Both the position numbers and the translations under genes were made by a program. Of a DNA stretch of 64,000 nt, positions 18,312 through 26,615 are shown in pieces (the first letter of the stretch is position 1; every line of letters begins with the position of its first letter). Under the pieces are notes generated by a model. That model saw only the letters and a list, made by a program, of their open reading frames with translations. It did no database searches and was not told the origin of the DNA. The DNA is from Helicobacteraceae bacterium (lineage in GTDB: Bacteria; Campylobacterota; Campylobacteria; Campylobacterales; Sulfurimonadaceae), in NCBI GenBank assembly GCA_027038835.1, contig JALWGC010000019.1:24868-88867 (forward strand), written 5' to 3'.

Positions 18312-20222
18312 TTATATCTGCACCAACTCCCAAAGCTCCGAAAAGACAAGAGCACGTTTTTTCTCATCCGGTTCGATACACCGATGCACAAGCATCGCGA
18401 CATTTTCATCGACATCACCGACAAGTTTTTCTATATTTTGGGGTTTTTCTCTTTTATTGACGTTGGTGAAACGCTCGACCTCGCTATATGGCTCGGTTTT
18501 GCTCAAAGTGTAGTAAAGTTTACGACCGAATTCGAATACTTCGAACTCCTCGTTTCTTGCCGTTTTGACATTTTCGAAAAAACCGAATCCGTCTATTTTC
18601 ACGCCGTTTGCTTCACAATATGCCAAAAACCGCATCATAAACCCTATGGCGGCATGAGAATAGTTCGCAAGCACTCTGTCGTAGAATCGCTCGAAACTCT
18701 CGTTTTTCTTTCGAAGTCTATCGTACTCTCTCATCAACGCCGCGACATATTTTTTCGCTACGATTAGCGGAGCGGACTTGATGACGGTATGCCCCTCCAC
18801 CCCTTCGCTGACAAGTTTGCCTCCTATGCTTATATGTACACCGCTTGTACTCTCCCCTTCGTATTTCGCTTTGCACCCCTCGAAGCCGATATCACCAAGC
18901 CCATGGATTCCGCACCCTTTAGGGCACGCACTCCAATAGAGCCTCACCCTTGCATCTTCACTCAAAGGGACATTCTTCGCAAGATAAGAGGACATCTCGA
19001 TAGCGTCGTTTTTGTTCTCGATAACTCCAAAAGGGCAATGTTGCGTCCCCGCACACGCTATTAGATGGTTGAAATACGCCGAATCGACATTTTTATAACG
19101 ACTAAAAAACGGCTCTTGCAGTAAGCTTTCCACCTCTTTGACACCAAGGATGTACAAAGATTGTTCCATATCTATGCGAATCTCACCGTTGCCGTACTTT
19201 CTTGCAAGCTCCGCCGCTTCACCAAGCGCGCTTCCGCTAAATATCCCCGAAGGTACGACCGCTCTTACGGCGAATGTATGGTTTTTCAGCTGCACTTTTC
19301 CGCTATCGGGTTCGAAATAGTCGATGTTGGTCAAGGTTACACCCGCTGTTTGAAAATCAGATCCGGCTTCGTCTCTAATAGCTTGCACAAAACTCTCCAT
19401 ACCGACAGAATCGAGCAGGTACGCCAAGCGGTTCTTGTTACGATTGTCCCTAAAGCCATATTTTTTGTACAACGAAACGACCGCTTTGAAACAAGAAAGC
19501 ACCTCTTCCTTGCCGCTGACGAACAAGTCGGCACTTTTGGCTATAAGCCCCACTTTCCCGCCGAGATAGACATTATAACCGTACACCCCGTTTTTGTTGG
19601 CAAGAACGAAGCAAAGGTCATGGACAAAAACGTTGCATCTGTTACTCATACAACCCGTTATCGCTACGTTGAATTTTCGTGGAAGCTGACTAACCCATTC
19701 TTTTTTGAACAGTATCTCTTCTTGCATAGCCAAAAGGGTATCATGTGAGGGGAGAATGCAGTCCATAGCCAAATCGTCAAACGGGTCCCCCATGATACCG
19801 CGAACGTTATCCACCCCCGTTTGGTGCGCGTTGATACCGACTGCTTCGAGACGTTTTAAAATCGTTGGAATGTTTTGAATATCGAGATAACGCAACTCAC
19901 ATTGTGCACGCGTGGTAAGGTCGAGATAATCTTGAGCGAATTCTTGGGCACACTCCCCTATCACCCTTGCTTGTTTAGCATTTAGATGCCCTGCCGGGAT
20001 GCGAAGTTTGAGCATGAACTGCTTTGGGGTTTTTGGTCTATCGTAGATACCGAAACACTTCAAAAAATAGCTCTTGTCTTCATCGGGGATCGAGTCGTAA
20101 CCGTTTTGGGCATAGTACTCCAACTTCTCCCAAGCTTCAAAAACATCTTTAGTCTGTTTGAGTTTTTCTATTTTATTGAGTTTTTTCGAGCGTGCTTCGT
20201 AAGCTGATTGCAGTTTTTCCAT
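18312..20222 (-). CDS. nirA: assimilatory ferredoxin-type nitrite reductase
   Basis: NirA reduces nitrite to ammonium with six electrons, using siroheme and a [4Fe-4S] cluster in the cytoplasm. The protein (636 residues) has both NiR/SiR half-repeats: RIPAGHLNAKQARVIG early, ITGCMSNRCNVFVHD in the middle, then the cluster and siroheme cysteines in CAGTQHC and CPKGC. Sulfite reductase shares these motifs, but the position directly after nasA and near narK makes nitrite the likely substrate. The N-terminal 45 residues are extra and charged. It has its own promoter with the shared nitrate operator at 20290-20308, so it is not only read through from nasA. Confidence 0.88.
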   Translation of the reverse strand: MEKLQSAYEARSKKLNKIEKLKQTKDVFEAWEKLEYYAQNGYDSIPDEDKSYFLKCFGIYDRPKTPKQFMLKLRIPAGHLNAKQARVIGECAQEFAQDYLDLTTRAQCELRYLDIQNIPTILKRLEAVGINAHQTGVDNVRGIMGDPFDDLAMDCILPSHDTLLAMQEEILFKKEWVSQLPRKFNVAITGCMSNRCNVFVHDLCFVLANKNGVYGYNVYLGGKVGLIAKSADLFVSGKEEVLSCFKAVVSLYKKYGFRDNRNKNRLAYLLDSVGMESFVQAIRDEAGSDFQTAGVTLTNIDYFEPDSGKVQLKNHTFAVRAVVPSGIFSGSALGEAAELARKYGNGEIRIDMEQSLYILGVKEVESLLQEPFFSRYKNVDSAYFNHLIACAGTQHCPFGVIENKNDAIEMSSYLAKNVPLSEDARVRLYWSACPKGCGIHGLGDIGFEGCKAKYEGESTSGVHISIGGKLVSEGVEGHTVIKSAPLIVAKKYVAALMREYDRLRKKNESFERFYDRVLANYSHAAIGFMMRFLAYCEANGVKIDGFGFFENVKTARNEEFEVFEFGRKLYYTLSKTEPYSEVERFTNVNKREKPQNIEKLVGDVDENVAMLVHRCIEPDEKKRALVFSELWELVQI

Positions 20223-20252
20223 ATATAATCCATAATATATTTATTTGTGAAA

Positions 20253-20308
20253 ATTATACTAAAAAACTGCCCTCTTTTTTACAATACAATTGATTATTTT
20301 TTAATCAA
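20253..20308 (-). promoter_or_regulatory. nirA promoter with nitrate-assimilation operator
   Basis: TTGATTA-TTTTT-TAATCAA (20290-20308) is a perfect 7-bp inverted repeat with a 5-base centre. On the minus strand it is followed after 31 bases by TATAAT (20258-20253), and nirA starts 30 bases further on. The same arrangement precedes narK and the nasA operon. The distance puts the palindrome centre roughly 50 bases upstream of the expected transcript start, as for an activator. Confidence 0.75.
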
Positions 20309-20329
20309 ATAAAAATTTTCCTTACTATT

Positions 20330-22624
20330 CTACTGAGCCTTGATACTCTCTTTTTGACTCATCTCATAAGCAACTTCCGTTTTTTGATGCGCAATCTCAC
20401 CGCTACTTTCTTTTTGCTCTATTTTCAATCCTTGCGGTACTTTTTGGGAATGAAGCTGAATAGCGCTTTGTTTGTAGTTAGGCTCGCCCGATTTTGGACA
20501 AAAGTCGCTGTTTGTAAGTGTATTGACAAGCTGGGTATTGAAATGAAACGGCACGAAAACCGTTCCGGGTCTGACACTCGAAGTGACCCGAACCACCACA
20601 TCCTCTATGCGTCCTCTTGCGCTGCTAAGAGCTATACGCTCACCGCTTCGTACTTGGAGTTTTTGGGCATCTTTTGGGTTTATATCTACCCATGCTTCAG
20701 GTGCTAAGTTGTCAAGAATGTCGATGGCTCTGGTTTTCGTTCTTGTATGCCACTGCTCTACCGTTCTTCCGGTGTTAAGGGTAACTGGAAACGCTTCGCA
20801 GATATTGTCAAGAACAGGCAGCCACTCGGTAAATACAAGTTTCGCTTTCGCGTTTTGGGTTCTATAGGGTATTTCGGGTGTGTAAAGTCGTTTCGTTCCT
20901 TTTGGAAACCGCTCGTTACAAGGCCATTGCACACCCCCTAACTCTTCGATAAGTTCGTAACTCATCCCGCTATAATCGCACAGTCTCCCTTTTGAAACCT
21001 TTTTCCACTCTTCGAACGCATCGCGAGGTTTGCGCCAATTTGGAAAAAGCATCTCTTTGACACCGTAGAAATAGCTTGAAAACTCCAAAACAATATCGAA
21101 ATCGCTTTTGGACTCTCCGTAAGGCTCTACCGCTTTGTTGGCTTTGTTGCAACGCCTTTCGCTGTTGGTGTAAGTACCCTCTTTTTCGCCCCAAGTCGCC
21201 GCAGCGAAAACTACGTCGGCCATCTCGGCGGTATCGCTCATAAACGCATCTTGCACCACCAGCAAATCGAGTTTTTCAAACGCTTTTCGAAGACGGTTTT
21301 GGTTGACGAAACTCACAAGCGGATTGGTCGCGACTATCCATAGCGCTTTTATCTCCCCACGCTCTATCGCTTCGATAATCTCGGCATATTTGTACCCCCG
21401 CTCTCTTGGGATAATCTCCTCGGGAACACCGACGATACTCGCATACTCCCTGAGCGCTTCTTCATCGCCGAAGTTTCTATACCCCGGCAAACTCGAAGTG
21501 AAACCGGTCTCTCTCGTTCCCATCGCGTTGCATTGCCCCGTGATGCTAAAAGGCCCTGCTCCCTCTCGACCGATTTGCCCCGTAAGCAAATGAAGGTTGA
21601 CAATGGCGCTCACCGTGTCCGTCCCTTGAGCCGACTGGTTCACTCCCATCGTCCACGCGCTTAAAACCGCATCGTTTACGACAAACTCCTTTGCGAGGTT
21701 GTAGAGTGTTTTGACATCGATTCCGGTGATGTTGGCTACCTCTTGAGGCGGATAGTTCTGGATACTTCTTTTGAACTCTTTGAAGTTATCGACATACTTT
21801 TTGATGTACGCTTCGTTTTCCCACCCCTGCTCCAAAATTATGTACGCCAAACCGTTAAAAAGCGCAAGATCGGTTCGCGGTTTGATAGGCACGTACAAAT
21901 CCGCCATTTGCGAAGTTTTCGAAGCGCGAGGATCGATGACGATCACTTTTTTGTTCGGTTTTTTGTTCTTGTTTATATGAAGAGTCAAAATTGGATGATT
22001 ATCCGCTATGTTCGCACCTATAAGAAAGATGGTATCTGCTTTTTCGAAATCTTCATAACTGCCAACCGGTCCGTCACTTCCAAGGCTTTGTTTGTACCCC
22101 ATCACCGCACTTGCCATACAAAGGGTGGTGTTACCGTCGTAGTTGTTGGTTCGAAGACCTAACTGCACGAACTTTCCAAGGGCATAGAACTCCTCGGTAA
22201 GGAGCTGTCCGGTAGAGATGACCGCTACGGCTTTGTTGCCATGTTCTTTTTGGATACGCTTGAACGTTTCGCTGACTTTACCAAAAGCCTCATCCCAGCT
22301 TACACGCTCTAGCTTACCGTTTTTTCGAACAAGCGGTGAAGCGACACGGTGGGGAGAGTTGATCATCTGATGTTCGCTAAGCCCTTTTGGACACAACGTT
22401 CCTTGGTTGACGAAATGTTTGGGATTTCCTTTGGTATAGACCGCTTTTCCCCCTTTGACGCCAATGTACAAACCACACCCGACACCGCAATATCCGCAAG
22501 TCGAAAAAACCCATTTGTCCGGTTTTCGCTCATCGGCAATCTTGCCAAATACCGGATCGCTCGAGAGGCGGTACTTCTCCTCTTTGATATCCAATCCTAA
22601 AAAATCTTTGAGTTTTTTTAACAT
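20330..22624 (-). CDS. nasA: assimilatory nitrate reductase catalytic subunit
   Basis: This cytoplasmic molybdopterin enzyme reduces nitrate to nitrite. The N-terminal [4Fe-4S] site is CGYCGVGC with a fourth Cys in TLCPKG. The molybdenum-ligand cysteine is in NTTLCMASAVMGYKQSLGSDGP region, and the C-terminal molybdopterin dinucleotide domain contains TGRTVEQWHTRTKT. No Tat signal is present, which separates it from NapA. It lacks the C-terminal [2Fe-2S] domain of some NasA proteins. I start at ATG 22624 (AAGGA six bases upstream) rather than TTG 22630. It lies 9 bases after the fused iron-sulfur/anchor gene, its probable electron donor. The family also holds formate dehydrogenases, but narK and nirA nearby settle the role. 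Confidence 0.92.
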   Translation of the reverse strand: MLKKLKDFLGLDIKEEKYRLSSDPVFGKIADERKPDKWVFSTCGYCGVGCGLYIGVKGGKAVYTKGNPKHFVNQGTLCPKGLSEHQMINSPHRVASPLVRKNGKLERVSWDEAFGKVSETFKRIQKEHGNKAVAVISTGQLLTEEFYALGKFVQLGLRTNNYDGNTTLCMASAVMGYKQSLGSDGPVGSYEDFEKADTIFLIGANIADNHPILTLHINKNKKPNKKVIVIDPRASKTSQMADLYVPIKPRTDLALFNGLAYIILEQGWENEAYIKKYVDNFKEFKRSIQNYPPQEVANITGIDVKTLYNLAKEFVVNDAVLSAWTMGVNQSAQGTDTVSAIVNLHLLTGQIGREGAGPFSITGQCNAMGTRETGFTSSLPGYRNFGDEEALREYASIVGVPEEIIPRERGYKYAEIIEAIERGEIKALWIVATNPLVSFVNQNRLRKAFEKLDLLVVQDAFMSDTAEMADVVFAAATWGEKEGTYTNSERRCNKANKAVEPYGESKSDFDIVLEFSSYFYGVKEMLFPNWRKPRDAFEEWKKVSKGRLCDYSGMSYELIEELGGVQWPCNERFPKGTKRLYTPEIPYRTQNAKAKLVFTEWLPVLDNICEAFPVTLNTGRTVEQWHTRTKTRAIDILDNLAPEAWVDINPKDAQKLQVRSGERIALSSARGRIEDVVVRVTSSVRPGTVFVPFHFNTQLVNTLTNSDFCPKSGEPNYKQSAIQLHSQKVPQGLKIEQKESSGEIAHQKTEVAYEMSQKESIKAQ

Positions 22625-22633
22625 ATCCAATCC

Positions 22634-24196
22634 TTAATGTCGCTGTTTACCGACAAAAAATCCACCCGCCATACCAAGAGGCACGACGGTGGTATAAAAT
22701 AAAAATCTATCCATCAATTCGCTTGCAAACGTTGAAACGAACACCAAAAACAGCACGAAACTCGTCAAAGCCGAGTCCGCACCAAAAACCAACGCCAAAA
22801 GCGGTAACACGATACCCCCGACAAGAAGTGTCGCATAGCGGATCGTTTTAATACGCCCGAAGTGCTCCTCAAGCAGCCGCTTTGTTCTTTGAAGTTGGTA
22901 GCTGTTTTCATTTTCGTTATCGAGTGTGCGGATATCTTCATAGGTAAAAAACAGCTGCGAAAGTGCCCCGAGCATCCCCAAAGAGACAAGCGGCGTAACA
23001 GCTTGCGTTTGGGAAAAGACAGAAGCCAAAAACGCCATGAAAAACACTCCGACATACGCCACGCCGAAAAACTTCAGCGTCGTTGTCGTTCTGTTCCATG
23101 ATGGGCGCGCTTTTATGCGGTAAATCATACTCTGAGCGTAGATACCGCAAACCCCAAGTCCAAGTGCACCTGCTTCGAGCAGCAACCGAAGCGCTTTTGG
23201 AAACTCGAGCAAATACGCGGCCACGACAAACGTCATCAATCCCGCGAAGGCTCCAAGAGCCGCCGCTTCGCGACTTAGCCAAGAAGTTTTGAGATTTTTC
23301 ATAGCGGTTATGGCAAGTCCGGGACGTCCAAGGTGGAGTGCCGAGAGCGGTAACCCTATGGCACTTGGTAGAAGCACCAACAAAGCCATCACCCAGTTTG
23401 TCGCTTCAAAACCGAACAAACTTAAAAAATCTCCGGCGAACAATGCGAAAAACCCACCAAGAGAAAGCTGCGTCAAAACGGTCATAAAAACAAGCGGCAA
23501 CTCGCTGTGAGCCGGTTTGAGTATATGTTCGTCCACCTCTTTTAGGTTTTCTGGAAGGTTTTTCGGTAGTGTGTAGCGCGTAGTGGAGTTGGTTATGCGA
23601 GCATCGGGCAAAAACGGCATATTGGCTTGTTCGTCTATGTCGTTTTCCAGCCACTCCTCTACATCGACAACCTCTATCTCGATGGCACCTGCGGGGCATG
23701 CTTGCACACATGCCGGACTTTGCCCCTCTTCAAGTCGCTCATGGCACATATGACATTTCGTCACTATACCTCTGTCTTCGTTGAACACCGGTACTTGGTA
23801 AGGGCAGTTCCATGTGCAGTACTGACACCCGATACACGCATCGTCGTCGTGGTACACGATGCCGTTTTCGAACTTGATGTAGGAGTTGGTCGGACACCCT
23901 TTGAGACACTCGGGGTCTATACAGTGATTACAACTCATGGAGTTTAGCAGCTGCGTAAAAGCGGGAAATTCTCCCCCCTCCATCTCACCGACACGTCTCC
24001 ACTTGATATCTGCAGGGTTGTTGTTTTGCTCGTTACATGCCACTTCGCAACAGCGACACCCTACACATTTGAGCGCATCGAAGTGGAAACGGTACTGTTG
24101 CCCCTCTTTAAGCGGCGGAACGTCGATGGAATAGTTCCCGCACTGCATTCCGGTCTGAGCTTTGTAGTCTATGAAAGATTCTAAAGGTGTTTGCAT
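22634..24196 (-). CDS. fused DmsB-like iron-sulfur and DmsC-like membrane anchor protein
   Basis: Residues 1-200 form a ferredoxin module with four cysteine groups (CVGCRCCEVAC; CNHCIDPECLKGCP; CIGCQYCTWNCP; CHMCHE...CVQACP), enough for four [4Fe-4S] clusters as in DmsB. From about residue 235 to the end there are about eight hydrophobic helices of DmsC type, including LPLSALHLGRPGLA. In respiratory enzymes the two parts are separate subunits that carry electrons from quinol to a molybdoenzyme. Here they are one protein, in one operon with a nitrate reductase that has no signal peptide. I infer that it ties NasA to the inner membrane face and feeds it from quinol. Confidence 0.88.
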   Translation of the reverse strand: MQTPLESFIDYKAQTGMQCGNYSIDVPPLKEGQQYRFHFDALKCVGCRCCEVACNEQNNNPADIKWRRVGEMEGGEFPAFTQLLNSMSCNHCIDPECLKGCPTNSYIKFENGIVYHDDDACIGCQYCTWNCPYQVPVFNEDRGIVTKCHMCHERLEEGQSPACVQACPAGAIEIEVVDVEEWLENDIDEQANMPFLPDARITNSTTRYTLPKNLPENLKEVDEHILKPAHSELPLVFMTVLTQLSLGGFFALFAGDFLSLFGFEATNWVMALLVLLPSAIGLPLSALHLGRPGLAITAMKNLKTSWLSREAAALGAFAGLMTFVVAAYLLEFPKALRLLLEAGALGLGVCGIYAQSMIYRIKARPSWNRTTTTLKFFGVAYVGVFFMAFLASVFSQTQAVTPLVSLGMLGALSQLFFTYEDIRTLDNENENSYQLQRTKRLLEEHFGRIKTIRYATLLVGGIVLPLLALVFGADSALTSFVLFLVFVSTFASELMDRFLFYTTVVPLGMAGGFFVGKQRH

Positions 24197-24228
24197 ATTT
24201 CGTAGTCCAATATATGATAGATAACGAA

Positions 24229-24283
24229 ATTATATCACTTTAATCAAGAAAAAAGGGGAAGGAAGTGTTTATTTTTTAACCAC
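24229..24283 (-). promoter_or_regulatory. promoter of the nasA operon with degenerate nitrate-assimilation operator
   Basis: On the minus strand TATAAT (24234-24229) lies 30 bases downstream of a site at 24283-24265 that matches TGATTA-N5-TAATCA in all but two of its 17 core positions (plus strand reads TGTTTATTTTTTAACCA). The spacing equals that of the narK promoter. The weaker palindrome may mean weaker binding. Confidence 0.6.
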
Positions 24284-24312
24284 CCGACTCTCGTCGGAAA
24301 GTCGGTGTGGTT
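24278..24312 (-). terminator. hairpin just after the DUF481 gene
   Basis: Directly after the stop codon the minus strand folds CCACACCGACT against AGTCGGGTGG, extended by AACC/GGTT at the base. No T-run follows at once; a six-T run comes about 20 bases later. The base of the hairpin overlaps the nasA-operon operator, so termination and regulation share sequence here. Confidence 0.45.
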
Positions 24313-25072
24313 AGTAGTCCATAGAGAGTGTAGCGAGTAAAGTTCTGTCTGTATGTTCTCTATCACCGGAAAGGTTGACATAGTCGATTTTATACCCAAG
24401 ACCGGCAGAGAAAATGTCGCTGATTTTAGCCAAAAGCTCACTGTCGGAATAAACGAAATAGTTGTCGAAATCGGACATATCGGCTCTATAGCTCGCCGTT
24501 TCTTCGAACTTGAGTGTTTCGGTTATCTGCCAAGTGTAAACACCTTTTGCTTGAATAGCTGCATAATCGTTGGTTTGGTCATCGCCGGCAGGGATGTTGT
24601 CGTCTTGATATTCATCACGAGAATACAAAACGTTCCCTTCCAATGAAAGGTTGTGCGCTTTCATTTTAAGTGCTTGATATTTCGCACCCGGACCGGTGTA
24701 GAACTGGTAGTTGTAAGCCGAAAACTTGTCGTGTTTGTAACCTATGAGGTAGTTAAACGCCAATCTCTCGGTTATAGCGTAGTCGTATCCAAGTTCGGTG
24801 AAAAACTTGTTTTTGTTCGTAGCGTACACACCTGCGGAATCTTCCGCTTTTCCGTACTGCGCATCGAACATCCAGTTGAATTTGTGCTGCCCGAAAGCTT
24901 TTTCCCATTTCGTATCGAATGAGAAACTCTCCGTTTTCGTATTCCCTTGAGTGGAGATGTACCCAAGTTTCGTATGTGTTTTGAGCGGTGTGCTCTTAGC
25001 GGCGTCTGCCGTATCTTGTGCGAACAATAGCGACGAAAGTGCCAAAGAAACGAAAGCGACTTTTTTGAACAT
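24311..25072 (-). CDS. DUF481 outer-membrane beta-barrel protein (YdiY-like)
   Basis: The protein begins MFKKVAFVSLALSSLLFAQ, a Sec signal peptide, followed by strands typical of DUF481: THTKLGYISTQGNTKTESFSFD, then FFTELGYDYAITERL, and a final LLATLSMDY ending in an aromatic residue as outer-membrane barrels do. Members are found in proteobacterial outer membranes and some are salt-induced; the transported substance is unknown. The start at ATG 25072 follows AAGGA by five bases and removes 11 residues of the longer open frame. It lies between the two halves of the nitrate island and is transcribed toward the nasA operon. A link to nitrate entry is possible but unproven. Confidence 0.85.
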   Translation of the reverse strand: MFKKVAFVSLALSSLLFAQDTADAAKSTPLKTHTKLGYISTQGNTKTESFSFDTKWEKAFGQHKFNWMFDAQYGKAEDSAGVYATNKNKFFTELGYDYAITERLAFNYLIGYKHDKFSAYNYQFYTGPGAKYQALKMKAHNLSLEGNVLYSRDEYQDDNIPAGDDQTNDYAAIQAKGVYTWQITETLKFEETASYRADMSDFDNYFVYSDSELLAKISDIFSAGLGYKIDYVNLSGDREHTDRTLLATLSMDY

Positions 25073-25155
25073 TGCATTCCTTTTATAATGTGATTTATCG
25101 GGCAAATTATATCGAAACTTTTTAAGCTAAACCTAAAGTGCTTAAAATAATTAGT

Positions 25156-25210
25156 ATGATTATTTTTTAATCAATACTTTGCATACAAATCCCTATAAAT
25201 TGTCTATAAT
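25156..25210 (+). promoter_or_regulatory. narK promoter with nitrate-assimilation operator
   Basis: ATGATTA-TTTTT-TAATCAA (25156-25174) matches the nirA operator in 18 of 19 bases. TATAAT (25205-25210) follows 30 bases later, and the narK ATG lies 28 bases beyond that. Confidence 0.75.
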
Positions 25211-25238
25211 TCCGTCAACATTACACAAAAGGATTTCC

Positions 25239-26525
25239 ATGGCAGGTGGCTTCAAAGCTCTCAAAGGTCAAGGACATTGGCCGACTCTCTTTGCTGCATT
25301 TTTATATTTCGATTTCAGTTTCATGGTGTGGACGATGCTCGGTCCACTTTCTACGGAGATTGCAGAATCGCTAAAAATCTCTCAAGATTTCATTATGAGC
25401 CCTTCGCAAAAAGCGACGCTTCTTTCTATCCCTATCTTGGCAGGAGCGCTTTTGCGCATACTTCTTGGTTTCGGTGTCGATAAATTCGGAGCGAAAAAAA
25501 CGGCACTCGCTGCGCAAAGCATCGTCATCTCGGTACTTTTTTATGCATTTTTCAGAGGTCAGAACATAACCTATAACGAACTTCTTGTCGTCGCTCTTGG
25601 TCTTGGTTTTGCGGGTGCGAGTTTCGCCGTCGCACTTCCGCAAGCCGGACAGTGGTATCCGCCAAAACTCCAAGGCGTGGTTTTAGGGATTGCCGGCGCG
25701 GGTAACATAGGGGTTGTTATAGACTTCTTGATGGCACCAAAAATTGCGGAACTTTGGGGATGGCAAGCTGTTTTTCTCGTTGGCGGCGTCCTTTCTACGT
25801 TGATTTTCGTAATGTATCTTTTTATGGCGAAAGACGCTCCAAAAGAGGTTTACACCCCACGACCGAAAAAGATAGGTGATTATCTTAAACTTCTGCGCGA
25901 CAAGGACACATGGTGGTTCAACCTTTTCTATGCGGTAAGTTTCGGTGGGTTCGTTGGTTTTGCCAACTACATGAAAGTGTATCTGATGAACACCTACCAA
26001 AGTGACATGAGCGCTTTTGGAGTGGACTTCCTCAACGAACCCAACGTCAAAGTGATCGCCGGTTATTTCGGTGCGCTTACCATCTTCGCCGGTGCGATGC
26101 TTCGACCCGTCGGTGGAGCTATAGCTGATAAGATGGGGGGCGTCAAATCGCTTTATATCTTCTTTGGTTCGGTTGCGGTTTTGGCTCTTGTAAACGGTTT
26201 TGTCGATCTACCGTTTTGGGGGGCGATTTTCGTTTTGTTTTTGATTATGGCAAACCTCGGTATGGCTAACGGTGCGGTTTTCCAACTCGTACCGCAACGC
26301 TTTGGAAAAGATATCGGTATAATGACCGGTATCATCGGTGCTGCGGGTGGTATAGGCGGTACTATACTTGTCAAAACGCTTGGTTGGTCGAAAGAAGCGT
26401 TTGACGGCTATAGTGTCGGGTTTATGATATTTGCCGGTATCGTTTTTGTTGCGATTTCCGGCATCAGCCTTGTCAAAACAAGATGGAGAACCACTTGGGG
26501 ACTTCAAGCCGGAGGAAAAATCTAA
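25239..26525 (+). CDS. narK: nitrate/nitrite transporter, MFS family
   Basis: NarK-type carriers move nitrate (and nitrite) across the inner membrane. The 428-residue protein has the expected 12 hydrophobic helices and the NarK family signs FDFSFMVWTMLGPL in helix 1, the glycine-rich helix 5 stretch LGIAGAGNIGVV, and IIGAAGGIGGT in helix 11. The start at ATG 25239 has AAAGGA five bases upstream; the upstream in-frame ATG at 25179 has no ribosome site and lies within the promoter. A strong terminator follows. The shared operator and nearby nasA/nirA point to assimilation, although import for other uses cannot be excluded. Confidence 0.93.
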   Translation: MAGGFKALKGQGHWPTLFAAFLYFDFSFMVWTMLGPLSTEIAESLKISQDFIMSPSQKATLLSIPILAGALLRILLGFGVDKFGAKKTALAAQSIVISVLFYAFFRGQNITYNELLVVALGLGFAGASFAVALPQAGQWYPPKLQGVVLGIAGAGNIGVVIDFLMAPKIAELWGWQAVFLVGGVLSTLIFVMYLFMAKDAPKEVYTPRPKKIGDYLKLLRDKDTWWFNLFYAVSFGGFVGFANYMKVYLMNTYQSDMSAFGVDFLNEPNVKVIAGYFGALTIFAGAMLRPVGGAIADKMGGVKSLYIFFGSVAVLALVNGFVDLPFWGAIFVLFLIMANLGMANGAVFQLVPQRFGKDIGIMTGIIGAAGGIGGTILVKTLGWSKEAFDGYSVGFMIFAGIVFVAISGISLVKTRWRTTWGLQAGGKI

Positions 26526-26533
26526 AAAAACTT

Positions 26534-26566
26534 CGCAAGAGCAATCTCTTGCGATTTATTTATTTG
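26534..26566 (+). terminator. Rho-independent terminator after narK
   Basis: CGCAAGAG-CAAT-CTCTTGCG is a perfect 8-bp stem with a four-base loop, followed by ATTTATTTATTT. It separates narK from the kinase gene. Confidence 0.8.
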
Positions 26567-26615
26567 AATTTTCAAAGAGATTGGTAAAATCTTTTTGTAA
26601 ATTCAAAGGGATTGC

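Noticed and set aside
18238..18333. Longer N-terminus of the hybrid kinase from ATG 18333
   Set aside because: It overlaps nirA and contains the kinase promoter; GTG 18237 has a good ribosome site and starts right before the first membrane helix.
20290..20308. FNR box before nirA
   Set aside because: The half-sites TTGAT and ATCAA are present but separated by nine bases instead of four, and the same longer spacing recurs before narK.
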